Shown: positions 1 through 5,807, counted from the stretch's first letter. The stretch: DNA of 6,506 nt from Clostridiaceae bacterium (GCA_028697435.1 JAQVFD010000127.1:1-6506); one strand, 5' to 3'. A program made the numbers and translations. The notes: a model not told the origin generated them from the letters alone.

Positions 1-21
1 TGAGGATTTTGTTTGTTGGTT

Positions 22-1260
22 CTATTCCGATAATGCCGTTTTACCAAGCTCAAACTCTTGATGTAAAGCATTTACGGCGGTATTTGTATATTCACTTTCT
101 ATAAGACATGAAATCGTAGTATGGGAATCAGATGTCTGCAGTACTTCAATATTATGATGTGCCAGGGCACTTATTGCTTTTGCCATTACCCCCGGAACCC
201 CACGCATTTTGTTTCCGATTATCGTAACCTTACTGCAATTCTTTTTTATTTCATAGTTATACCCATATTTATTCAGCACTGTTTCAAGTTTTTCAATATC
301 ATCATCAACAATAATAAATAGTTTAAACTCAGGATTCACATTAATCATATCGATGCTGATTCCCTCCGAAGCTATTGCATTGAACAGATGATTGTCATTT
401 TCGTATTCCTTAGCGGAGCCGTTAAATAGTATCCTTACTCTCGCTCTTCCGCCTACATGGGCTACAGCTGTCAGTAGTTTATCACTCTTATCATACCTGT
501 ATCTGCGGTTCTTATCACAATTGGTTATTAATGTGCCTGCCGAGTCCGACATAGTATTTTTAATAAATATAGGCAGACTGCTTCTCATTGCCACCTCTAC
601 CGCTCTGGGATGAATTACCTTTGACCCGTATTCTGCCATTTGAAAGACTTCATTGTAATATATGGTATTCATCACCTTTGCATCGGGAACAATCATCGGA
701 TCTGCTGTCATTACCCCTTCAACATCTGTATATATCTCGATTGCTTCAGCGTTAAGGGCTTCTCCTATTATAGCACCTGTAACATCACTTCCGCCTCTTC
801 CAAGAGTTGTTATTTCACCATTCTCGGATATACCTTGAAATCCTGCAATAACAGGTATAAGCCCTTTCGTAATGCATTCGTTTATATAATGGGGCTCAAC
901 TCTCAATACCTCAGCATCACCGTATTTCTCATCAGTTATTATACCTGATTGTCCACCTGTCAGCACTATATTGTCATAACCCCTCTTTTTTATTGTATTG
1001 GACAATACGACACAGGATATTACCTCCCCGCAAGACATAATCATATCCATTTCTCTCGGGTTGTTTTTGATTCCTACGGAACTTGCAAGGTTTATCAGAG
1101 TATCTGTGGCATATGGGTCACCTTTTCTTCCTATTGCAGAAACAACAACAATAGGTAAAAAACCTTTATTCACTGCGCTTTCTATTTTATCAACCACTAA
1201 TTCTCTTCTTTCCTGTGTTGAAACAGATGTTCCTCCAAATTTCTGTACAAGCAGCTTCAT
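22..1260 (-). CDS. dapG: Aspartate kinase, DapG-type (monofunctional, two C-terminal ACT domains)
   Basis: This gene encodes aspartokinase, which phosphorylates L-aspartate to start the pathway to diaminopimelate, lysine and the precursor of dipicolinate. The 412-aa length matches the DapG/LysC family (about 400 aa). An N-terminal amino-acid kinase domain carries KFGGTS (residues 7-12), GRGGSD (154-159) and TDVEGVMTADP (178-188). Two ACT regulatory domains follow (about 264-335 and 345-405), with the TSDSHTTI motif at 376-383. The ATG at 1260 follows AGAGGA at good spacing, and the gene ends with TAG at 24-22. It begins 14 bp after the stop of the spoVFB 3' half, as expected for a spoVF operon member, but the asd gene found between them in Bacillus is absent. 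DapG enzymes are typically inhibited by meso-diaminopimelate, which is family knowledge rather than something seen here. The present copy is separated from the dpa promoter by the inserted element. The function call is very secure, and DapG over LysC is chosen from context and sequence resemblance. Confidence 0.95.
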   Translation of the reverse strand: MKLLVQKFGGTSVSTQERRELVVDKIESAVNKGFLPIVVVSAIGRKGDPYATDTLINLASSVGIKNNPREMDMIMSCGEVISCVVLSNTIKKRGYDNIVLTGGQSGIITDEKYGDAEVLRVEPHYINECITKGLIPVIAGFQGISENGEITTLGRGGSDVTGAIIGEALNAEAIEIYTDVEGVMTADPMIVPDAKVMNTIYYNEVFQMAEYGSKVIHPRAVEVAMRSSLPIFIKNTMSDSAGTLITNCDKNRRYRYDKSDKLLTAVAHVGGRARVRILFNGSAKEYENDNHLFNAIASEGISIDMINVNPEFKLFIIVDDDIEKLETVLNKYGYNYEIKKNCSKVTIIGNKMRGVPGVMAKAISALAHHNIEVLQTSDSHTTISCLIESEYTNTAVNALHQEFELGKTALSE

Positions 1261-1274
1261 GTGATTATTCCTCT

Positions 1275-1586
1275 CTATTTAAAATTTTCAATTATCATTG
1301 GCTGGAGTTGCTTCCCTTCCAATGCCATTTCAACAGTCGGTATTAAGAGCTCCATTTTGGCAACCAGAGAATTTCTTTTTGCAGTAGGATTATCCTGACC
1401 GAAGGGAATAAAGTAGTAATACTTTGAATTCAGTAGTACCGCTAAGTTCTTTGCATTCAACCCCAGTCCGTCATTTGAAGAGATCCCCACTACTATTGGC
1501 TTGCCATTTCTGACATGCGCCTTTGCTGCCATTAGTACCGGTGTATCGGTTATTGCATTTGCCAATTTTGATAAAGTATTGCCTGT
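1275..1586 (-). CDS. spoVFB: Dipicolinate synthase subunit B, C-terminal half of interrupted gene
   Basis: This is the 3' part of spoVFB (dpaB), cut off from its start by the element. In frame from the core it reads TGNTLSK, then LANAITDTPVLMAAKA, and continues through a stretch containing IPFGQDNP and VAKMELLIPT to QLQPMIIENFK and TAG. This matches the second half of Bacillus SpoVFB, a flavoprotein-fold subunit that works with SpoVFA to make dipicolinate. The frame runs only a few codons into the element before a TAA at 1598-1596. The only early start candidate is TTG at 1565, which in the intact protein is an ordinary Leu codon and has no ribosome binding site in front, so separate translation is unlikely. 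There is no frameshift, stop or decay in this half. Joined to residues 1-94 encoded at 4836-4555, it completes a protein of 196 aa. Its stop lies just before the dapG ribosome binding site. Confidence 0.93.
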   Translation of the reverse strand, partial: TGNTLSKLANAITDTPVLMAAKAHVRNGKPIVVGISSNDGLGLNAKNLAVLLNSKYYYFIPFGQDNPTAKRNSLVAKMELLIPTVEMALEGKQLQPMIIENFK

Positions 1587-1587
1587 A
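1583..1587. other. Left attachment-site core (CTGTA), element/chromosome junction
   Basis: The pentamer CTGTA occurs here and again at 4554-4558, exactly where the spoVFB frame stops matching on each side. To the left (lower coordinates) is spoVFB coding sequence for TGNTLSKL, and to the right is element DNA. Large serine recombinases leave short direct repeats of this kind at attL and attR. The full recombinase site will extend about 20 bp to either side. The junction is seen directly; the exact crossover dinucleotide within the pentamer is not determined. Confidence 0.8.
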
Positions 1588-1590
1588 GGT

Positions 1591-1611
1591 AATAATTATA
1601 ATTAACAAAAC
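1591..1611. repeat. Left terminal arm of imperfect inverted repeat (putative attP arm)
   Basis: Read outward-in from the left core, this arm follows the pattern AATnnTTATAnnnnACAAAAC. The complement of 4531-4551 at the other end follows the same pattern, with 15 of 21 positions identical. In the excised circle the two arms would flank a 10-bp centre containing CTGTA, giving the dyad expected of an attP recognised by a recombinase dimer pair. The last base falls within the stop codon of the RelA/SpoT gene. Confidence 0.55.
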
Positions 1612-2930
1612 TATTTAGCCATTCTCTCCAAGGCTCCATAAATAACTTCTTTCTTATCCTCCGAAGCAAGTTCTACAAGCTTATTCAGTATTATAGGTAT
1701 TGAGTCAGCGGCATTTCTCAAATGCAAACTATCAGGAATTGTATTATCATATACTATTTGATTCCTGGTTTTCTCTAAATTCTTAACGGCATCAAGTATT
1801 ATCTCATCAACAGTTAAATTCCTTCTGACTATAACAGAAATGGATTCTCTTTGCACTGAGGTATTACAGTCCAAAGCTTTTATGACCTTTTCAAATATTA
1901 TCCATCTTTCAACGAAGGAATTAAGTTGTTTATTCTCTTTGCTTAGAAGCATTTGTTTTTGTATGGATATATATGGGTTATTATAGCTTGACTCAAATTT
2001 AGCTTCAACATATTGAGTATAATAATTGGGATTATGATTCAACACAAGGTCTACAAAATAATCCACTACTGATTTGTATCCGACGGATTCTCTTATACTA
2101 TCCAAAGCATTAAGGTACATACGAATTTCCCTTGGATTATCCATTCCCGTCTTCTGCAGGAATCTCAACAAAATATCCACCTTGCCCATGAAGTAATTTT
2201 TCAGAAGATCTGAGCCCACTTTTTCCCTTAAGAGAGCGGCAAGCTCATAATGGTTATTGAATTGCTGCTCCATTGAGGCTATCCTTTGCTTAAAAGACTT
2301 TTGAAGCCTTTCAAGAGCTATTTCTCCCGAAAGTACAATTCCGTTAAGCTCATCAAGTATATAGGATTCTTCCTCAGAAAGTTTACCTATCTGTGGCTTG
2401 TATGCGAGATCATGCTCTACTTCTGCCCATGCGTGCATAAGGGCTGATGCTATCTGTATTTCAACTTGGGCATGTGCGAATCTTTTATTGTTTTCCTCCA
2501 GCTTCTCCTCTTTTATCTTTACTCTGTAGTGCACTGCATCATAACCCTTAAAACGTCTGTTAAATGGATTGTCCTGATTATGCTTCTGCTCAGGGTTAGG
2601 AAATTTCCTGATTTTATTGGTAATAAATTCAGTTTCTATAAGTCTGCCTATTTCCTCCCTGTCACCGGGAAAGTAAATTGCTATTCTAACCCCGGACAAA
2701 TCTACAATATCCCGGTATATCTGTTCTATATTCTGATATTTTTTGTTTAAATTCCTTTTAATCAGCTTATCTTTGAGGCTATCTGGCTTCTTTGCCCTAT
2801 AGGTTACAATGGCTCTGATTCCGCTTCTGTGAATAATAGTCTCACAAATCGTCGCTACCTGATGGGCCAATTCATTGTAAAAGTCATACTCCTTTGCGTA
2901 TCTTAGCAGAAAGGTATCTATTATATTCAT
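1611..2930 (-). CDS. RelA/SpoT-domain protein, putative (p)ppGpp synthetase-like, long single-domain form
   Basis: This is a 439-aa protein with a RelA/SpoT nucleotidyltransferase (synthetase) domain at about residues 35-180 and a helix-rich C-terminal region of about 250 aa that I do not recognise. Synthetase motifs are R45-x-K47-x3-S51, DLSGVRI (77-83, with the expected catalytic Asp77), GYDAVHYRV (129-137), VEIQI (156-160, catalytic Glu157) and AWAEVEHDLAYK (167-178). The Arg after EIQI in classical enzymes is replaced by Ala161. There is no HD hydrolase domain. Such proteins make (p)ppGpp or related alarmones, and some family members (toxSAS) are toxins that modify nucleotides or tRNA. 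Which applies here cannot be read from sequence. The ATG at 2930 is chosen because AAGGAG lies 7 bp upstream; the frame is open further upstream, but those Met codons lack such a site. No antitoxin-like partner is adjacent. It is transcribed away from the recombinase gene, and no terminator follows it before dapG. Confidence 0.85.
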   Translation of the reverse strand: MNIIDTFLLRYAKEYDFYNELAHQVATICETIIHRSGIRAIVTYRAKKPDSLKDKLIKRNLNKKYQNIEQIYRDIVDLSGVRIAIYFPGDREEIGRLIETEFITNKIRKFPNPEQKHNQDNPFNRRFKGYDAVHYRVKIKEEKLEENNKRFAHAQVEIQIASALMHAWAEVEHDLAYKPQIGKLSEEESYILDELNGIVLSGEIALERLQKSFKQRIASMEQQFNNHYELAALLREKVGSDLLKNYFMGKVDILLRFLQKTGMDNPREIRMYLNALDSIRESVGYKSVVDYFVDLVLNHNPNYYTQYVEAKFESSYNNPYISIQKQMLLSKENKQLNSFVERWIIFEKVIKALDCNTSVQRESISVIVRRNLTVDEIILDAVKNLEKTRNQIVYDNTIPDSLHLRNAADSIPIILNKLVELASEDKKEVIYGALERMAK

Positions 2931-2945
2931 AGGACCTCTCCTTCT

Positions 2946-2974
2946 TTGAATATTATTATTCCCTTTATTAAAAT
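2946..2974 (+). promoter_or_regulatory. Candidate sigma-A promoter toward the recombinase gene
   Basis: TTGAAT (2946-2951) and TAAAAT (2969-2974) are separated by 17 bp on the plus strand, giving 4/6 and 5/6 matches to the vegetative consensus. Transcription would start near 2981 and give a leader of about 120 nt that contains the hairpin at 3009-3038. The -10 box overlaps the -10 box of the opposing promoter. The region is AT-rich, so chance matches are possible. A second TATAAT, at 3065-3070, has no convincing -35 box. Confidence 0.35.
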
Positions 2975-3001
2975 TATAGCAATTCTGCAAACAGGACACA
3001 A
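2973..3001 (-). promoter_or_regulatory. Candidate sigma-A promoter of the RelA/SpoT-domain gene
   Basis: On the minus strand, TTGTGT (3001-2996) is followed after 17 bp by a perfect TATAAT (2978-2973). Transcription would start near 2966, about 36 nt before the ATG at 2930. This suggests vegetative rather than sporulation-specific expression. The -35 box directly abuts the TGCGG repeat cluster, so a protein bound there could control it. Confidence 0.5.
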
Positions 3002-3002
3002 C

Positions 3003-3038
3003 ATGCGGAAAGTGCGGAATTACATACCGCATTTTTTT
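3003..3038 (+). promoter_or_regulatory. Operator-like TGCGGAA repeat cluster and hairpin with T-run
   Basis: TGCGGAA occurs at 3004-3010 and again at 3013-3019, and an inverted copy TACCGCA lies at 3025-3031. On the plus strand AAAGTGCGG (3009-3017) can pair with CCGCATTTT (3027-3035), including one G-T pair, around a 9-nt loop, and seven T occupy 3032-3038. The stretch could be a binding site for a regulator of both divergent genes, or a leader terminator that holds back recombinase transcripts begun upstream. The repeats are seen directly; either role is inference. Confidence 0.45.
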
Positions 3039-3101
3039 CATGCTTATTATTCAATGTTGGTTAATATAATTAAACAAACAGATAAATATACGGGTGAGAA
3101 C

Positions 3102-4523
3102 ATGTCAAACAAAGAAAACCCCAGGGCTGCACTTTATATCAGGGTCAGTACAGAGGAGCAGGCTCTGGACGGTCAATCTCCATCTGCACAAGCAGAAACA
3201 CTCAAGAAATATTGCAGTGCTTTTGGAATAGTGATACATGATTTATACATGGATCTTGGCGTTTCCGGTAAGAGCCTGAAGGACAGGCTTGAGTTGAAAC
3301 GACTTATTGAAGATTGCGGAAGCGGCCGGTTTAATATTGTTCTGGTATGGAAAATCTCAAGACTATCAAGAAATCTCAAAGACTTATTACATCTAATAGA
3401 TATTTTCGAAAGGAATAATGTATCCTTTGCCAGCTATTCGGAAAAATTCGATACTTCTACACCGGTAGGCCGTATGACATTGCAGCTCTTGGGTTCTATT
3501 GCAGAATTTGAGAGGAATACCATTGTTGAAAATGTAAAGCTGGGACTTACGGAGTTTGCAAGAAAGGGAGGAAAATCATCTTCACTATTGGGTTATAACA
3601 ATGTAGATAAAAAGCTTATTATAAATGAAGAGGAAGCATTTACAGTAAGGTTGATTTTCAAGCTTTATACCGAAAGCTCTATGAGCTGTTCCGCAATAGC
3701 AGGATATTTGAACAGTATGGGCTGCAAGACTAAACGGGGCTGCGAATTTAGAGGCAGCAGCATCTCATATATTATACACAATCCTGCCTACATTGGTATT
3801 AACAGACACTTGACCGGTACGAAGTATCAATACAGCATAAAAGGAACGCACTCTGCAATAATTGATACTGAATTGTGGAACAAAGTTCAGGAAACAAGCT
3901 CCGGAATAAAGAAAAAGGCAGCCGGAAAAGCAACCGATTATAACGGAACACAATTAAAAGCATTTTGTATGAAGTGCGGCATGCCATTATCAACCTTCTA
4001 CACTTCCTCAAAGGGTAGGAAATATATATATCTGAGATGCTGTAGATGCTCAAATTACGTAAATGCAGAAAAACTGACAAAATCAGTGCTTGAAGAAATT
4101 AAATCAATTATTGGAAACAAGGAATTACGGGAAAAAGCCATCCAATTAATAAGTCAAGATACTGATTATCTGAAATATACAATAGCTAAAGCAGAATCTA
4201 TGGACTTGCAAATAAAACGTTTAAGCAAGTCTAAAACCCGCTATCTTAGCCTTTTTGAGAACTATAAGTTGTCTGAATCCGGAACCTTTGTTGATAGAAT
4301 TACTGAGCTTGATACACAAATTGAACTGCTCAAAAAGAAGAAGCTGCAGCAAGTAAATAATACTATCTCGCTTAATGACAGCATAGATTATGAATCGTAT
4401 ATACATAAGCTTGAGGAAGAGCTTGTATCATCGGAATCTCCTGCTATTAAACAGCTTTCAGAATGTCTGATAAAAAAAATCTATGCATATAAGAACAAAA
4501 TAAACATCATTTTTAATCTATAA
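3102..4523 (+). CDS. Large serine recombinase (site-specific integrase/excisionase)
   Basis: This is a 473-aa serine recombinase expected to catalyse integration and excision of the element through a Ser-DNA intermediate. The resolvase catalytic domain (about 8-150) carries YIRVSTEEQ with nucleophile Ser16, KISRLSRN (84-91) with the conserved arginines, and an AEFERNTIVENVKLGL helix (134-149). A recombinase domain follows (about 160-265). Next is a zinc ribbon with CMKC (289-292) and CCRC (313-316), and then a lysine- and glutamate-rich coiled-coil stretch (about 355-445). This is the architecture of large serine integrases, including the SpoIVCA recombinase of the skin element. The ATG at 3102 follows GGGTGAG and immediately precedes the conserved domain; the frame stays open to 2946, but the earlier Met codons lack good ribosome binding sites and fall in the regulatory dyad. 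The gene ends about 30 bp before the right core and overlaps the 3' end of the truncated spoVFB frame by 11 bp. Confidence 0.94.
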   Translation: MSNKENPRAALYIRVSTEEQALDGQSPSAQAETLKKYCSAFGIVIHDLYMDLGVSGKSLKDRLELKRLIEDCGSGRFNIVLVWKISRLSRNLKDLLHLIDIFERNNVSFASYSEKFDTSTPVGRMTLQLLGSIAEFERNTIVENVKLGLTEFARKGGKSSSLLGYNNVDKKLIINEEEAFTVRLIFKLYTESSMSCSAIAGYLNSMGCKTKRGCEFRGSSISYIIHNPAYIGINRHLTGTKYQYSIKGTHSAIIDTELWNKVQETSSGIKKKAAGKATDYNGTQLKAFCMKCGMPLSTFYTSSKGRKYIYLRCCRCSNYVNAEKLTKSVLEEIKSIIGNKELREKAIQLISQDTDYLKYTIAKAESMDLQIKRLSKSKTRYLSLFENYKLSESGTFVDRITELDTQIELLKKKKLQQVNNTISLNDSIDYESYIHKLEEELVSSESPAIKQLSECLIKKIYAYKNKINIIFNL

Positions 4524-4836
4524 CTAAAGTGTTTTGTATTCTATAACCATTCTCTGTACAGGGTGATACTACTAAAATATCTATCATATCTTTTGGACCG
4601 ATTGGTTCAGCATCAACTATTGTCTTTATCACACTGTTGCCGGTAATTTCTTCAAAACGCCTCAGCCAGTCTTCCGCTTTTCCAAACCTTGTGTCCATTG
4701 ACGCGGCGTTTGTTGAGAATATTGGGTATACATTGGCTTTCTTCTCAACAAGCTTTTCTACTTCAGGAATTAGTTTATCAAAGGTGCAAAAAGAACCGGT
4801 AACTGCCACTCCTATATTCAAACCGTCAACTTCCAT
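4513..4836 (-). CDS. spoVFB: Dipicolinate synthase subunit B, N-terminal half of interrupted gene
   Basis: This is the 5' part of spoVFB (dpaB). Residues 1-94 match SpoVFB: a flavoprotein-type N-terminus with GVAVTGSFCTFD (9-20), then NAASMDTRFG (43-52), WLRRFEEITG (57-66) and AEPIGPKDMIDILVVSPCT (76-94). The last 13 residues (95-107, ENGYRIQNTLVID) and the TAA come from element DNA and have no counterpart in the family, which is normally about 200 aa. The ATG at 4836 follows AAAGGAG with 7-bp spacing, and the gene starts 17 bp after spoVFA, so the two are co-transcribed. In the integrated state it would give a 107-aa truncated product lacking the C-terminal half, which is presumably inactive. 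Excision at CTGTA restores Thr94-Gly-Asn and the remaining residues. Confidence 0.93.
   Translation of the reverse strand: MEVDGLNIGVAVTGSFCTFDKLIPEVEKLVEKKANVYPIFSTNAASMDTRFGKAEDWLRRFEEITGNSVIKTIVDAEPIGPKDMIDILVVSPCTENGYRIQNTLVID
4531..4551. repeat. Right terminal arm of imperfect inverted repeat (putative attP arm)
   Basis: This begins with GTTTTGT (4531-4537) and contains TATAA and ATT. Its complement matches the left arm at 1591-1611 at 15 of 21 positions. It lies between the recombinase stop codon and the right core, on the element side, as expected for one half of attP carried in attR. Confidence 0.55.
4554..4558. other. Right attachment-site core (CTGTA), element/chromosome junction
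   Basis: This is the second copy of CTGTA. To its right is spoVFB coding sequence for codons 93 and below (SPC), and to its left is element DNA. In the reconstructed uninterrupted gene the core sits in a perfect 10-bp palindrome, CCTGTACAGG, with AGTAT and ATACT farther out on the two sides, a plausible dyad for the original attB. Confidence 0.8.
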
Positions 4837-4853
4837 TATTAAACTCCTTTCTA

Positions 4854-5717
4854 TTACTGTTCCCGCAAATGATCTTTTATTGTCTCGTAAATATACACGG
4901 CTGCTGATTTACAAGCTATCTTTCCCGGGATTCCCAAGGCATGAATTGTTTTAATGCCTTTCTCTGAAGCATAGTCAAAATCTGTTCCCCCCGGTAGTGA
5001 AGCCAGATCCAGAATTAGAGTATCCTTTTTTACTAAATCAATCATGCAGTTATCCAGTATTACTGCAGGAACGGTGTTGACAACTATATCCATATCTCTC
5101 AAATACATCGGAATTTCTTTAATAGGTACTGCATGCATTCCTCTTGCATTTATCCAGCTAAGATCGGACTCCTTTCTTGCTTCAACATATACTTTTGCGC
5201 CGAGAGCTTTCAGGTACTCGGAAAGCAGCCTGCCTATCCTGCCATAACCAAGTATGAGTATTCTGCTTCCAAAGAGTGTCTCCTTAGTTTCATTAATCAG
5301 TATTGACAAAGCTCCTTCTGCAGTGGGAATAGTGTTCAGTATCTGATACCTTTCATCTTTGTGGTAATCCCAATATTCTATTCCGTATTTTTCTGCAAGG
5401 TCCTTTGAATAATTGTTAATTGCACCTAATATAAGCTTCTTTCCTTTTCCGAGTTTCTTGAATAATTCTTCAATTTCGATATCAATACCGGAATATTTTG
5501 TATTGATCTTGTGTATATCTTTGGAAAAGGGTATTGGACAGATGACAATATCTGAGTTTTCCAGTGCCTCGTCGAGAGTAGAGTAATTTTTAATGTCATT
5601 CAAAGCTTTTAGGTCCATCCCATATGTGGTGATGTCGGCTTTTCCCAGTTTAAACAGTACTGCAAGTTCAACAAACCTGTCATCACCTCCTACAATAAGG
5701 TATTTTAAGCTTTTCAC
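4854..5717 (-). CDS. spoVFA: Dipicolinate synthase subunit A
   Basis: This is the subunit of dipicolinate synthase (also called DpaA) with a nucleotide-binding fold. With SpoVFB it converts the dihydrodipicolinate-pathway intermediate to dipicolinic acid in the mother cell; the acid is then loaded into the forespore. The 287-aa length fits the family (about 300 aa). An N-terminal domain begins LIVGGDDR (7-14). It is followed by NTIPTAEGAL (128-137), a Rossmann motif GYGRIG (157-162), NTVPAVIL (214-221), LASLPGGTDFDYA (238-250) and LGIPGKIACKSAA (261-273). All of these align with Bacillus SpoVFA. The start is GTG at 5717, preceded by GGAGGAG at good spacing. It is the first gene of the dpa transcript and is followed 17 bp later by spoVFB. 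Confidence 0.96.
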   Translation of the reverse strand: MKSLKYLIVGGDDRFVELAVLFKLGKADITTYGMDLKALNDIKNYSTLDEALENSDIVICPIPFSKDIHKINTKYSGIDIEIEELFKKLGKGKKLILGAINNYSKDLAEKYGIEYWDYHKDERYQILNTIPTAEGALSILINETKETLFGSRILILGYGRIGRLLSEYLKALGAKVYVEARKESDLSWINARGMHAVPIKEIPMYLRDMDIVVNTVPAVILDNCMIDLVKKDTLILDLASLPGGTDFDYASEKGIKTIHALGIPGKIACKSAAVYIYETIKDHLREQ

Positions 5718-5746
5718 ACAGACTCCTCCAAATCATAAAATTACTT

Positions 5747-5774
5747 CATAATATGTAAATCAAATACGGCTTGT
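5747..5774 (-). promoter_or_regulatory. Candidate sigma-K-like promoter of spoVFA
   Basis: On the minus strand, CATATTATG (5755-5747) differs from the sigma-K -10 consensus CATAnnnTA only at the last base, and AC (5774-5773) lies 17 bp upstream in the -35 position. The start would be near 5740, about 22 nt before the GTG. The Bacillus spoVF operon is sigma-K dependent, which supports the reading. The consensus is short and the region AT-rich, so this is a candidate only. Confidence 0.4.
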
Positions 5775-5807
5775 GAATATCTAAAATCAATGATGTTAAT
5801 TGAAGTC

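Larger units (their letters stand above)
1588..4558. mobile_element. Compact serine-recombinase intervening element inside spoVFB (skin/vfbin-like)
   Basis: This is a 2,971-bp insertion counted with one copy of the CTGTA core. It splits spoVFB between codon 94 (Thr of SPCT) and the following Gly codon. It holds two divergent genes, a large serine recombinase and a RelA/SpoT-domain protein, and little else. There are no phage structural, replication or transfer genes. Deleting it at the repeat restores a perfect SpoVFB frame, so it behaves like a sporulation intervening sequence such as skin in sigK. Those are known to be excised by serine recombinases in the mother cell, which is a terminal lineage, so the loss is not inherited. 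Excision in this organism is inferred from the clean reconstruction and from the undamaged state of both gene halves. The alternative is a recent selfish insertion that simply inactivated the gene. Confidence 0.9.

Noticed and set aside
121..1264. Plus-strand open frames opposite dapG
   Set aside because: dapG is a full-length, strongly conserved aspartate kinase. The antisense frames overlap each other and have no ribosome binding sites or family features.
1275..1565. Independent small gene starting at TTG 1565
   Set aside because: The TTG is the conserved Leu codon of KLANAITD in SpoVFB, has no ribosome binding site, and the frame continues upstream to the att core. It is the back half of spoVFB, not a separate gene.
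2931..3041. Longer RelA/SpoT-domain protein starting at 3041
   Set aside because: The extra 37 codons cross the promoter and TGCGG repeat region, lack a ribosome binding site at their Met codons, and do not look like family sequence. AAGGAG sits before the ATG at 2930.
2946..3101. Longer recombinase starting upstream of 3102, or a small leader peptide at 3003
   Set aside because: The conserved resolvase domain starts just after 3102. The upstream frame overlaps the inverted repeat, which is why a similar YIPHF-like string appears on both strands, and shows no convincing start site.
3173..4406. Several minus-strand open frames within the recombinase gene
   Set aside because: They are shadows of a well-supported coding frame with intact catalytic and zinc-ribbon motifs, and none has a recognisable start signal or domain.
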